From: Bacteroidales bacterium GP4
Lineage (GTDB): Bacteria; Bacteroidota; Bacteroidia; Bacteroidales; Muribaculaceae
DNA length: 11,229 nt
Assembly (NCBI GenBank): GCA_001701065.1
Contig: DAAL01000059.1
Location: 1 to 11,229, forward strand
Direction of reading: 5' to 3'
The translations under genes were made by a program, and so were the position numbers. Below are positions 1 through 7,841 of this stretch, one piece after another (positions within the stretch are counted from its first letter, which is position 1; every line of letters begins with the position of its first letter). The notes beneath the pieces are model-generated. The model was not told the origin of the DNA and ran no database searches. It saw only the letters and a program-made list of their open reading frames with translations.

Positions 1-1167
1 GGAGCAACCGGACTGTGGCAGCTGATGCTTGCCACGGCAAGAGGCCTCGGACTGGAAATTAATACCCTTCTCGACGAACGCCGCGACCCTTACGCCTCGA
101 CCGATGCCGCAGTGCGCTACCTGAAGCAACTCTATGGAATGTACAACGACTGGTCGCTTGCCATAGCCGCTTACAACTGCGGACCGGGCAACGTCAACAA
201 AGCGTTGCGCCGCGCCGGCGATTCCGGCAAAGACTTCTGGAGCATATATTATCTCCTGCCGCAGGAAACACGCGGATATGTGCCGGCATTCATCGCCGCC
301 AACTATGTGATGACCTACTACAATCAGCACAACATCAGTCCTGCCCTTGCCAAACGTCCCATCATAACTGACTCCATCCACATAAACAAGCGCGTGCATC
401 TCCAGCAGATATCTGACATCCTCAGTCTTCCGCTTGAAGAAATAAAAGTGCTCAATCCTCAGTACCGTAAGGATGTGATACCCGGCGACAGCCGTCCATG
501 CTCCCTCGTGCTCCCCTCCATGCAGGTATACAGCTACATCATGAGCGAGGACAGCATCATCAACCATAACATCGAGCTATATGCCCATCGCAGCATAGTT
601 GAGCCTATGATGTCCCCCACCGAGGACCCCAACATGGAATATACCACCAAACTGGTAGTAAAGACCCACAAGGTGCGCCGAGGCGAGACATTATCATCAA
701 TAGCAAAAAAATACGGCGTGACTGTTTCCGAGATAAAAAAATGGAACAAGATGAAACGCAATTCGGTGTCACGCGGACGCAAGCTTAAGATTCACACTTA
801 TCAACGCGTAGCCACCGGCAAGAAAAAGCAAGTCATCCCGGAAGAAAAAACCACGGAAGAATTGGCAGCTACCCCGCAGGAATCAGCGACTGACTCTGTT
901 GCTGCAGTAACTGCACAGGTCGCCGCTGCCCCTGACACTGCTGAGGTGAAAGAAGAGCTACCTAAAGAGGAAGCCCCGGTAAAAAAATCCAAGGCAACAA
1001 AGAAGCAAAAAGGCAAATTCGCCACCCACACCGTAAGGAAGGGGGACACATTATATAGAATAGCAAAAAAATACAAAGGAGTGACCGTTGCTGATATCCA
1101 GAAAGCCAACGGACTTTCAAGCACCGCGCTCAAAGTAGGACAAAAGCTCAAAATACCTCGCCAATAA
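1..1167 (+). CDS. MltD-like lytic transglycosylase with LysM domains (5' partial)
   Basis: This is the C-terminal 388 residues of a periplasmic lytic murein transglycosylase, which cleaves the MurNAc-GlcNAc bond of peptidoglycan to leave 1,6-anhydro ends. The frame is open from base 1. The residues GATGLWQLM before the first visible ATG (base 25) match the conserved GA.GLWQ stretch of the SLT fold, so that ATG is internal and the catalytic Glu lies upstream of the window. The DERRDP motif and the AAYNCGPGNV motif (about residues 56-65) complete the SLT domain. A divergent LysM-like segment (about 125-172, with LNPQYRKDVIPG) follows. Two good LysM domains come next (about 223-266 and 342-386), separated by a Lys/Glu/Ala-rich linker that is probably disordered. 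The two LysM copies share a 16-base identical stretch (699-714 and 1059-1074). The protein ends at a TAA 26 bases before the tricorn-like gene. The family call is firm; the exact subgroup (MltD) is inferred from the SLT plus multiple LysM layout. Confidence 0.93.
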   Translation, partial: GATGLWQLMLATARGLGLEINTLLDERRDPYASTDAAVRYLKQLYGMYNDWSLAIAAYNCGPGNVNKALRRAGDSGKDFWSIYYLLPQETRGYVPAFIAANYVMTYYNQHNISPALAKRPIITDSIHINKRVHLQQISDILSLPLEEIKVLNPQYRKDVIPGDSRPCSLVLPSMQVYSYIMSEDSIINHNIELYAHRSIVEPMMSPTEDPNMEYTTKLVVKTHKVRRGETLSSIAKKYGVTVSEIKKWNKMKRNSVSRGRKLKIHTYQRVATGKKKQVIPEEKTTEELAATPQESATDSVAAVTAQVAAAPDTAEVKEELPKEEAPVKKSKATKKQKGKFATHTVRKGDTLYRIAKKYKGVTVADIQKANGLSSTALKVGQKLKIPRQ

Positions 1168-1193
1168 CCCATAAACAGATAAACAGAATAGCA

Positions 1194-4100
1194 ATGAAAA
1201 AGTTAATTTTATCATTTTCAGCTTTAGCGGTCGCGTCAGTTGCAGCCGCAAGTGCCCCGCTATGGCTTCGTGACGCAAAAATATCGCCTGACGGCAGTAA
1301 AATCGCCTTCACTTACAAGGGCGACGTGTACACCGTTCCCGTCCAAGGAGGTAATGCCACACGATTGACTACACAACCATCCTATGAAACATCTCCCATC
1401 TGGTCGCCTGACGGAAAGCAGATAGCGTTTGCCTCGGACCGTAACGGCAATTTCGACATATACATTATCCCGGCTGAAGGCGGAAAAGCTAAAAGATTGA
1501 CTTATAATTCAGCTTCGGAAACACCTCAATCGTTCACCCCCGACGGCAAATCGGTGCTGTTCTCAGCAGCTATACAGGACACACCGGCAAGCGCACAGTT
1601 CCCGTCAAGCCGCATGACTGAAGTTTATTCCGTTCCGGTGAAAGGCGGAAATCCCCGTCAGCTCATAAGCACTCCGGCAGTAATGATAAGCTATGCGCCT
1701 GACGGCTCTTACTTCCTCTACGAGGACATCAAAGGCTATGAGGACGAGTGGAGAAAGCACCACACCTCATCAGTGACACGTGACATCTGGAAATACGATG
1801 TGAAAACAGGCAAGCACACCAATCTTACTAACCATCCCGGAGAGGACCGAAACGCTGCTGTGTCGCCCGACGGCAAAACCATATATTTTCTGAGCGAACG
1901 CGACGGCAAGAGCATGAACATCTATTCGATGGATGCGGCATCGCACTCGCAAGTTACTCCGGTCACCACATTCAAGACTCATCCGGTGCGTTTCCTCTCT
2001 CAAGCATCCAATGGAACTATGGCGTTCACTTACGACGGCGAGATTTACACCTTGAACGGAGACAAAACCCCGCAGAAAGTAAATATCAGCATAGTTAACG
2101 ACGACGAGACCCCCATTGAGACATTACGTGTATCAAGCGTTCAGGATGCGGTTCCGTCGCCCGACGGAAAGCAAGTGGCATTCGTGAGCCGTGGCGAGGT
2201 GTTTGTGACATCAGTGGATTATAACACCACCAAGCAGATTACCCATTCGGCTGCCGCTGAATCGGACGTTACATGGGGCGATGACAACCGCACCCTCGTC
2301 TACACCAGCCTGCGTGACGGTCATGCCAATTTATATGAAGCAAAAATTGCGCGTAAAGAGGATTTGAATTTCCCCAACGCCACTACGATAGAAGAAAAAC
2401 CGTTGTTTAACAGCAAAGACGGCATTGAGAGAGGATATGCCTCATTCTCTCCTGACGGCAAACAGCTTGCATTCATCCAGGACCGCAACAAATTGATGGT
2501 GATGGATGTCGAGAGCAAGAAAGTACGTCAAATAACTGACGGCTCCACCTATCCTACACAAAATGGAGGATTCTACTATGTGTGGTCGCCTGACAGCAAG
2601 TGGATAGCTTTTGAAAACCTCTCTAACGGTCACTATCCTTATAGTGACATAGCTATCGTTAACACTACCGGTGAACCAAAAATCATTGACATAACCCGTT
2701 CTTCCTATGTGGATGAAAATCCACGTTGGACTCCCGACGGATCAGCCATACTCTTCGCTACCGAACGCTACGGAATGCGCAGCCAGGCATCTTGGGGATC
2801 ACAGACCGATATTATGATGGCATTCCTCACTCAGGACGCTTATGACAAGTTCCGTCTTTCCAAGGAGGATTACGAACTTCTGAAAGAGCTTGAAAAGCAG
2901 CAGAAAGAGGATAAAGAGAAAGCCACCAAAGGCAAGGACGATAAGAAAGACTCCAAGAAGGATGAAAAGACTTCCGATGACAAGAAAGACAACAAACCGG
3001 AAGTTAAAGTGGAGGACGGAATCACTGAACGCATCGTTCGCCTTACTCCGTCGTCAGGCTCCACCGGCGACTTTATCGTGACAAAGGACAACAAAACCCT
3101 CTATTATATTGCCGCAGGACAAGGCTCAGGTTATGATTTGTGGAAAATCGACCTTCGTGAAGGCGACAACAAGGTAGCATCCAAGGGCATGGGTCACGCA
3201 AGTCTCTCGCTTGACAAGAAAGGCGACAACCTTTTCATCCTCAGCAGCCGTGACATGAAGGCGATGAAAGTGGCATCGGAAAAGATTTCACCCATCACCT
3301 ACTCTGCCACTATGGAGTTGAATCCCGAGGCTGAGCGCAACTTCATGTTTGACTATGTTAAGCAGGAAGCCGGCAAGCGGTTTTACCGTAAGGATATGCA
3401 TGGGCTTGACTGGAACAAGATGACTGAAGCTTACCGCAAGTTCATGCCCCACATAGCCAACAACTATGACTTCGCTGAACTTCTGAGCGAACTTCTCGGC
3501 GAACTTAACGCATCCCACACCGGAGGCAGATTCCGTCCGTCGCTTGGAGGAGCGCGCACTGCGTCACTCGGACTCCTTTATGACATGACTTACACCGGCA
3601 ATGGTCTTAAAATAGCCGAAATTGTAGAAAACGGTCCGTTTGACCATGCCAACACATTGGTCGTTCCCGGTGTAATCATTGAAAAAATCAATTCCACCGC
3701 ACTCAATGACACCGTTTCCACCGACCGTCTTCTTGACAAAGTAGCCGGCAAGAAAACTCTTGTGTCACTTTACAATCCCGCCAACGGAAAACGCTGGGAA
3801 GAAGTGGTTCTCCCCGTTTCGTCAGGAGCTTTCAGCGATTTGCTTTACAAACGTTGGGTTAAGCAGCGCGCCGCCGATGTTGACCGCTGGTCAAACGGAC
3901 GACTCGGATATGTCCACATCGAAAGCATGGACAACGAAAGCTACCAGACAATCTATGCCGACATCCTCGGTAAATACATCGACAAAGACGGTATAGTTAT
4001 TGACACCCGTTGGAACGGGGGCGGTCGACTTCATGAAGATATCGAAGTGCTGTTCAGCGGCGATAAATACCTCACACAGGAGATTCGCGGAAAACGCATA

Positions 4101-4457
4101 GGCGACATGCCCAGCCGCCGATGGAACAAACCGAGCATCCTGGTGCAGAACGAGTCAAATTACAGCAACGCTCATGGTACTCCGTGGGTATATAAGTACA
4201 ATAAACTCGGCAAACTCGTGGGAGCACCTGTACCAGGAACCATGTCAAGTGTCAACTGGATCACCATGCAAGACCCCACAATGGTATTCGGTGTGCCGGT
4301 TGTCGGATTCAAAACCGCACAAGGCAATTACCTCGAAAACACCCAACTCGAACCTGACGTTTACATCCTCAATGATCCGGAAGTAATCGTCACCGGCGAG
4401 GACCAGCAGCTGCATCGCGCCGTCGAGGAACTCCTCAAAGACATCGACAAGAAATAA
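1194..4457 (+). CDS. Secreted tricorn-like S41 family peptidase with PD40 propeller
   Basis: This 1087-residue protein is a tricorn protease homologue expected to cut peptides in the periplasm. It starts with a signal peptide (MKK, a hydrophobic core, then Ala/Ser-rich to about residue 21) and has no lipobox Cys. About ten PD40 motifs of the form SPDGKxIAF (residues ~30-530) form the propeller region. A charged insert (564-608) interrupts the protein before the remaining beta repeats. A PDZ-like region lies near 785-870 and the S41 core follows, with a GRLGYVHI strand and the DTRWNGGG motif. Predicted catalytic residues by analogy to Thermoplasma tricorn (Ser745-His746, Ser965, Glu1023) are Ser774-His775, Ser991 in NYSNAH, and Glu1048. 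The spacings (216 and 57 residues, against 219 and 58) agree well. The residue after the nucleophile is Asn992, where tricorn has Asp966. The gene probably shares a transcript with the transglycosylase upstream. Its natural substrates are unknown. Confidence 0.93.
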   Translation: MKKLILSFSALAVASVAAASAPLWLRDAKISPDGSKIAFTYKGDVYTVPVQGGNATRLTTQPSYETSPIWSPDGKQIAFASDRNGNFDIYIIPAEGGKAKRLTYNSASETPQSFTPDGKSVLFSAAIQDTPASAQFPSSRMTEVYSVPVKGGNPRQLISTPAVMISYAPDGSYFLYEDIKGYEDEWRKHHTSSVTRDIWKYDVKTGKHTNLTNHPGEDRNAAVSPDGKTIYFLSERDGKSMNIYSMDAASHSQVTPVTTFKTHPVRFLSQASNGTMAFTYDGEIYTLNGDKTPQKVNISIVNDDETPIETLRVSSVQDAVPSPDGKQVAFVSRGEVFVTSVDYNTTKQITHSAAAESDVTWGDDNRTLVYTSLRDGHANLYEAKIARKEDLNFPNATTIEEKPLFNSKDGIERGYASFSPDGKQLAFIQDRNKLMVMDVESKKVRQITDGSTYPTQNGGFYYVWSPDSKWIAFENLSNGHYPYSDIAIVNTTGEPKIIDITRSSYVDENPRWTPDGSAILFATERYGMRSQASWGSQTDIMMAFLTQDAYDKFRLSKEDYELLKELEKQQKEDKEKATKGKDDKKDSKKDEKTSDDKKDNKPEVKVEDGITERIVRLTPSSGSTGDFIVTKDNKTLYYIAAGQGSGYDLWKIDLREGDNKVASKGMGHASLSLDKKGDNLFILSSRDMKAMKVASEKISPITYSATMELNPEAERNFMFDYVKQEAGKRFYRKDMHGLDWNKMTEAYRKFMPHIANNYDFAELLSELLGELNASHTGGRFRPSLGGARTASLGLLYDMTYTGNGLKIAEIVENGPFDHANTLVVPGVIIEKINSTALNDTVSTDRLLDKVAGKKTLVSLYNPANGKRWEEVVLPVSSGAFSDLLYKRWVKQRAADVDRWSNGRLGYVHIESMDNESYQTIYADILGKYIDKDGIVIDTRWNGGGRLHEDIEVLFSGDKYLTQEIRGKRIGDMPSRRWNKPSILVQNESNYSNAHGTPWVYKYNKLGKLVGAPVPGTMSSVNWITMQDPTMVFGVPVVGFKTAQGNYLENTQLEPDVYILNDPEVIVTGEDQQLHRAVEELLKDIDKK
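2883..3017 (+). other. Lys/Asp/Glu low-complexity insert in the tricorn-like protease
   Basis: Residues 564-608 of the peptidase are strongly charged: 32 of 45 are Lys, Glu or Asp, with runs such as DDKKDSKKDEK. The coding strand here is purine-rich. The segment sits between the N-terminal propeller and the following beta repeats, so it is probably a solvent-exposed disordered loop. The reading frame is intact on both sides, so it is not a sign of decay. Confidence 0.8.
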
Positions 4458-4481
4458 CGCGTTACTCACAGGCATAAAAAT

Positions 4482-4515
4482 AAGGAGTCAGCCGTTTAAC
4501 GATGGCTGACTCCTT
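4482..4515. terminator. Bidirectional intrinsic terminator between convergent genes
   Basis: A perfect 12-bp inverted repeat (AAGGAGTCAGCC, then GGCTGACTCCTT) encloses a 10-base loop. On the plus strand it is followed by TTATAAT and includes the T's of the stem end. On the minus strand it is followed by ATTTTTATG. It lies 24 bases past the protease stop and 41 bases past the antiporter stop, as expected for a terminator shared by convergent transcripts. Confidence 0.85.
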
Positions 4516-4556
4516 TTATAATATGCTTTCTTGAATTTAAAAGAAGTTATTGCGCA

Positions 4557-5558
4557 TTATGCGTTTAGGACAAGATAGGTGGTGTAGGCTATAAAGCAAG
4601 CTACGAGGATGCCACCCTCCACACGGGTGATGGTGCGTTCCTTGAAGAACCACCCGAACAGCCAGAAAAGAATACATGCTCCCAACAGCACAAACAGGTC
4701 AATGTTGGTGATTCCGCCCATCGACAGCGGACTGATGGTGGATGCTGTACCCAGCACAAAAAAGATGTTGAACACATTGCTTCCGACTATATTACCTACG
4801 GCAAGTCCGGGCTTATGCTTCACAGCAGCTGCGACTGATGCCGCAAGATCAGGCAGGGAAGTGCCGGCAGCGACAATGGTAAGACCGATTATGGAGTCGC
4901 TCACATTAAGTCCACGTGCGATGCCCGAAGCTCCGTTGACAAACAACTCGCCCCCTCCTATCAGCGCGGCAAGTCCACCTATTATATATAGCACGGCAAG
5001 CCACATTTTAATATCCTTTACCGCTTCGACCTCCGAGGTCACTTCAGCGGCGGCTTCCGGTGAAGGTAAGTCCGACATTCCATCCGGGACTTTCGCCCTC
5101 GACAGCGTGTAACGCATGAATATGGCAAAGAAGCACAACATCATTATCCCGTCGACCCTTCCTATGTAGTCAGTAGCCGTTCCGTCAAGGAAGGAAGAGT
5201 TGGCGCACACAAGAAGCACCAGTGCCGACAGAATTACCAGCGGAATCTCATTGTTCATCAGACTTCGATGCACCTTTATAGGCGAAACGAGTGCCACACA
5301 TCCCACAATCACTAACACATTGAGGATATTACTTCCCACAATGTTGCCGATGGCAAGTCCTGCACTACCCTTGATTGCGGACATAACACTAATCACAAAC
5401 TCCGGCATCGACGTGCCGAATGCCACGATGGTAAGACCGACAACAAGGTCAGACACGCCCCACTTCTTTGCGACAGCCGATGCGCCTTCGGTAAGATAAT
5501 TGGCTCCGGCAAGTATAAGCACGGCACCAAGTATGAGATAAACGATGTTCAGTATCAT
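4557..5558 (-). CDS. CaCA-family calcium/sodium antiporter (YrbG-like)
   Basis: This 333-residue inner-membrane protein belongs to the Ca2+/cation antiporter superfamily, which exchanges Ca2+ (or another cation) against Na+ or H+. It has about ten hydrophobic segments in two homologous halves, joined by an acidic cytoplasmic loop (about 155-185). The alpha-1 repeat reads GLTIVAFGTSMPEF (41-54) with GNIVGSNILN (71-80). The alpha-2 repeat reads GLTIVAAGTSLPDL (226-239) with GNIVGSNVFN (255-264). Glu53 is the expected ion ligand in the first repeat. In the second repeat the corresponding residue is Asp237 rather than the Glu usual in bacterial members. Asn264 occupies the position where K+-dependent exchangers carry Asp. 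The length is normal for the family. The gene is last in the ychF-bioB operon, 31 bases after bioB, and ends before the shared terminator. The ion specificity cannot be read from sequence alone. Confidence 0.92.
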   Translation of the reverse strand: MILNIVYLILGAVLILAGANYLTEGASAVAKKWGVSDLVVGLTIVAFGTSMPEFVISVMSAIKGSAGLAIGNIVGSNILNVLVIVGCVALVSPIKVHRSLMNNEIPLVILSALVLLVCANSSFLDGTATDYIGRVDGIMMLCFFAIFMRYTLSRAKVPDGMSDLPSPEAAAEVTSEVEAVKDIKMWLAVLYIIGGLAALIGGGELFVNGASGIARGLNVSDSIIGLTIVAAGTSLPDLAASVAAAVKHKPGLAVGNIVGSNVFNIFFVLGTASTISPLSMGGITNIDLFVLLGACILFWLFGWFFKERTITRVEGGILVACFIAYTTYLVLNA

Positions 5559-5589
5559 GACTTTTTAACAACAGTCGAGCCAATGATGT

Positions 5590-6561
5590 TTACAGGTTCA
5601 ACGGTTCCTCGCGGTAGCCGGTAGCCTTAAACATTTCTTTGTCCTCGGCTATGGCATTGCCTATAGTAGTGAGCATGTCGCCCACAAGAGCTCCATTCAT
5701 ACCGCCTCGGAGTATACGCGCCATTAACTTCTTGGAAAGACGCATTCTTCCTCCCGCAAAACGCAAAGTGAGCTTTGGCGCAATGAACCGCATCAAAGCA
5801 ACTGAACGTATAATCTCATCCTCGCTTATCAGCGGCGTGTCCTGAAGAGCCGTGCCTTTGATGGGAATAAGTATATTTATAGGAATAGACACGACACCGG
5901 CTTCGCGGGCTTCCTGCGCAAGCATAAGACGGTCCTCCATCTCCTCGCCCATCCCTATGATTCCGCCGCAGCATATCTCCATCCCTGCTTCACGCGCAGC
6001 TTTTATAGTGCGGAGCTTCTCTTCATGGGAATGGGTAGAGCACAGTGACGGGAAATATCTTGAGGAAGTCTCAAGATTGCAATGGTAGCGTTTCACTCCG
6101 GCATCATGCAGCATCTGCAGTTCATCCTTGTTCAAAAGTCCCATGGATGCGCACAAGTAAAGACCCGTATTGCGGCTGAGCTCGGAATAAGTGGCGCAAT
6201 ACACCTTAAGATCGTTCTTGGACACTTTTCTTCCGCTTGTCACCATAGAGAAACGACGCACTCCGGCATCCACATTCATCCGGGCGGCTTTCATTGTGTC
6301 CTCAGCCGACAAAAAACTGTACTCGTCGATGCCTGTTGAATGATGACGCGACTGAGCGCACCATTTACAGTCCTCCGAACAACGTCCGGAGCGTGCGTTG
6401 ACTATCGAACAAGTGTCAATCACGTCGCCGCACCATTTTTTCCTGACTTCATCGGCGATATCAGCCAACTCGTCGGTCGAATAACGCCGGTTAAGCTCCA
6501 AAGCCTCCTCGATTGTGGCGGGAACGCCCTGAAGAAGCTTTGCTTTTACACTTTCCAACAT
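5590..6561 (-). CDS. bioB: Biotin synthase (radical SAM), anaerobe-type variant
   Basis: BioB inserts sulfur into dethiobiotin in the last step of biotin synthesis. The 323 residues show the radical-SAM cluster motif CSEDCKWC (Cys61, Cys65, Cys68), the SAM-site region and the YHCNLETS motif (159-166) corresponding to YNHNLDTS in E. coli. The length is near the usual 320-345. Of the four E. coli ligands to the sulfur-donating 2Fe-2S cluster (Cys97, Cys128, Cys188, Arg260), three align with Cys137, Cys197 and Arg267. The first is replaced by Ser105 (RRFSMVTSGR). Additional cysteines occur at 161, 174 and 198. This pattern suggests a different auxiliary cluster (see findings). The start ATG lies 11 bases after the ychF stop, so the two genes are co-transcribed. 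No other biotin gene and no BirA-type operator was recognised here. Confidence 0.96.
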   Translation of the reverse strand: MLESVKAKLLQGVPATIEEALELNRRYSTDELADIADEVRKKWCGDVIDTCSIVNARSGRCSEDCKWCAQSRHHSTGIDEYSFLSAEDTMKAARMNVDAGVRRFSMVTSGRKVSKNDLKVYCATYSELSRNTGLYLCASMGLLNKDELQMLHDAGVKRYHCNLETSSRYFPSLCSTHSHEEKLRTIKAAREAGMEICCGGIIGMGEEMEDRLMLAQEAREAGVVSIPINILIPIKGTALQDTPLISEDEIIRSVALMRFIAPKLTLRFAGGRMRLSKKLMARILRGGMNGALVGDMLTTIGNAIAEDKEMFKATGYREEPLNL

Positions 6562-6572
6562 TTTATAAATAT

Positions 6573-7676
6573 TTATACATTGAAACGGAAGTGCATGATA
6601 TCGCCATCCTGCACCACGTATTCTTTTCCTTCAACTGACAGTTTGCCGGCTTCCTTGACCGCATTTTCTCCGCCAAGAGTCACATAATCGTCATATTTGA
6701 TAACCTCGGCGCGAATAAATCCCTTTTCAAAGTCAGTGTGTATGATTCCGGCGCACTGAGGAGCCTTCGAACCACGCATGAAAGTCCATGCCCTCACTTC
6801 ATCGGGTCCGGCAGTGAAATATGTCTGTAGATTCAGCAAAGCATAGGCTGAACGGATAAGACGGCTCACGCCTGATTCCTCAAGACCTATCTCGTTCAGG
6901 AATTCCTGACGTTCTTCCCATGTGTCAAGTTCAGCAATATCCGCCTCGGTCTGTGCCGCTACAATAAGAAGTTGTGCGTTCTCGTCCTTTATGGCTTCTT
7001 TGACAGCTTCCACATATTTATTTCCTGTGGCAGCCGACGCATCATCCACATTGCACACATAAAGCACAGGCTTATTGGTCAACAGGAACAAGTCGCGGGC
7101 AAACCGCTGCTCATCCACGCCGTCAAATGTCACTGAACGTGCGGGCTTTCCTTGGTCAAGAGCCTCTTTGAACCGGCACAACACCTCATACTGCATTTTT
7201 GCCACCTTGTCGCCGCCTGTCTGAGCTTGCTTTTGGGTTTTGGCGATACGGGATTCCACCGTTTCAAGATCCTTCAACTGTAGTTCGTAATCGATGATTT
7301 CCTTGTCGCGCATAGGATCCACACTTCCGTCCACGTGGGTGATGTTATCATCGTCGAAACAGCGAAGCACATGGATTATGGCATCAGTCTCACGAATATT
7401 GGCGAGGAACTTGTTTCCAAGACCTTCACCCTTGCTTGCGCCTTTAACGAGCCCGGCTATATCCACAATTTCCACTGTGGCGGGGACCACGCTTTTAGGC
7501 TGACACATTTCCACAAGCTTGGTCAACCTGTCGTCAGGCACCGTTATGACACCCACATTAGGTTCGATTGTACAAAACGGGAAGTTTGCTGACTGTGCTT
7601 TAGCATTTGAGAGACAATTAAAAAGAGTTGATTTACCCACATTGGGCAATCCTACTATACCGCATTGAAGAGCCAT
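6573..7676 (-). CDS. ychF: Redox/translation-associated P-loop nucleotidase YchF (Obg family)
   Basis: YchF (OLA1 in eukaryotes) is a ribosome-associated Obg-family nucleotidase that usually prefers ATP to GTP. The protein starts [17 protein letters not shown], with the P-loop at 9-17. It continues with the switch I region [11 protein letters not shown] (about 33-43), the G3 region [10 protein letters not shown] and a helical insertion (about 130-180). The base-recognition motif is NVDD (209-212), and a C-terminal TGS-like domain spans about 284-367. I chose the ATG at 7676, giving 367 residues, because this matches the conserved family N-terminus. An in-frame TTG three codons upstream (7685) would only add MKF. 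A promoter box sits 27 bases upstream of this ATG, and bioB follows after 11 bases, so this is the first gene of a three-gene operon. The last residue of the base-recognition motif is Asp, where I recall Glu in most relatives. Confidence 0.96.
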   Translation of the reverse strand: MALQCGIVGLPNVGKSTLFNCLSNAKAQSANFPFCTIEPNVGVITVPDDRLTKLVEMCQPKSVVPATVEIVDIAGLVKGASKGEGLGNKFLANIRETDAIIHVLRCFDDDNITHVDGSVDPMRDKEIIDYELQLKDLETVESRIAKTQKQAQTGGDKVAKMQYEVLCRFKEALDQGKPARSVTFDGVDEQRFARDLFLLTNKPVLYVCNVDDASAATGNKYVEAVKEAIKDENAQLLIVAAQTEADIAELDTWEERQEFLNEIGLEESGVSRLIRSAYALLNLQTYFTAGPDEVRAWTFMRGSKAPQCAGIIHTDFEKGFIRAEVIKYDDYVTLGGENAVKEAGKLSVEGKEYVVQDGDIMHFRFNV

Positions 7677-7702
7677 GAATTTCAATATTTAAAATTATAC
7701 TG

Positions 7703-7735
7703 CAAAGTTACAAAATATTGCTGTCTTATCACAAC
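7703..7735 (-). promoter_or_regulatory. Bacteroidota-type promoter of the ychF-bioB-antiporter operon
   Basis: Read on the minus strand, TAACTTTG (7710-7703) matches the Bacteroidota -7 consensus TAnnTTTG exactly. GTTG (7735-7732) lies 21 bases upstream and fits the loose -33 TTTG element. Transcription would begin near 7696, leaving a leader of about 20 bases before the ATG at 7676. It lies just downstream of the aldolase terminator, so the operon has its own promoter. Confidence 0.6.
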
Positions 7736-7774
7736 TAACCCTACAATACAAATGCGTTTTTGGCTGATTTCAAT

Positions 7775-7811
7775 AAAAAAGTAACGGCATCCCGGAAAAC
7801 CGGAATGCCGT
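7775..7811 (-). terminator. Intrinsic terminator of the aldolase gene
   Basis: A 12-bp stem (7784-7795 with 7800-7811) closes a four-base loop. In the minus-strand RNA the arms read ACGGCATTCCGG and CCGGGATGCCGT, with one G-U wobble that would be a C-A mismatch in plus-strand RNA. The stem is followed by TAC and then six T's (7780-7775). The hairpin begins 30 bases past the aldolase stop. Orientation is therefore clearly toward the minus strand. Confidence 0.88.
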
Positions 7812-7841
7812 CCACACTTTTTCAATATATTGCCCTAAACA

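Noticed and set aside
25..27. ATG at 25 as the true start of the transglycosylase
   Set aside because: The eight codons before it encode a conserved part of the SLT domain, so the gene continues to the left of the window.
699..1074. Repeated A7 tracts (705-711 and 1065-1071) as a phase-variation or recombination site
   Set aside because: They fall in matching Ala-Lys-Lys-Tyr codons of the two LysM copies. The 16-base identity is explained by domain duplication and codon choice, and the tracts are short.
801..1172. Minus-strand open frame of 123 residues opposite the LysM region
   Set aside because: It lies wholly opposite conserved LysM coding sequence. Its composition mirrors the Lys/Ala-rich linker and it has no family resemblance.
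1194..2790. Tandem DNA repeat array in the N-terminal part of the protease
   Set aside because: The recurring SPDGK-type codons are diverged PD40 propeller blades at irregular spacing, not a DNA-level repeat.
4609..5112. Plus-strand open frame of 167 residues opposite the antiporter
   Set aside because: It is antisense to a well-conserved membrane protein, is Ser/Thr/Pro/Ala-rich as expected of a shadow frame, and has no recognisable domain or promoter.
6340..6687. Plus-strand open frame of 115 residues across the bioB/ychF junction
   Set aside because: It is antisense to both conserved gene ends, with no motif and no promoter box in a suitable place.
7683..7685. TTG at 7685 as the ychF start
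   Set aside because: The ATG at 7676 gives the conserved family N-terminus and standard length.
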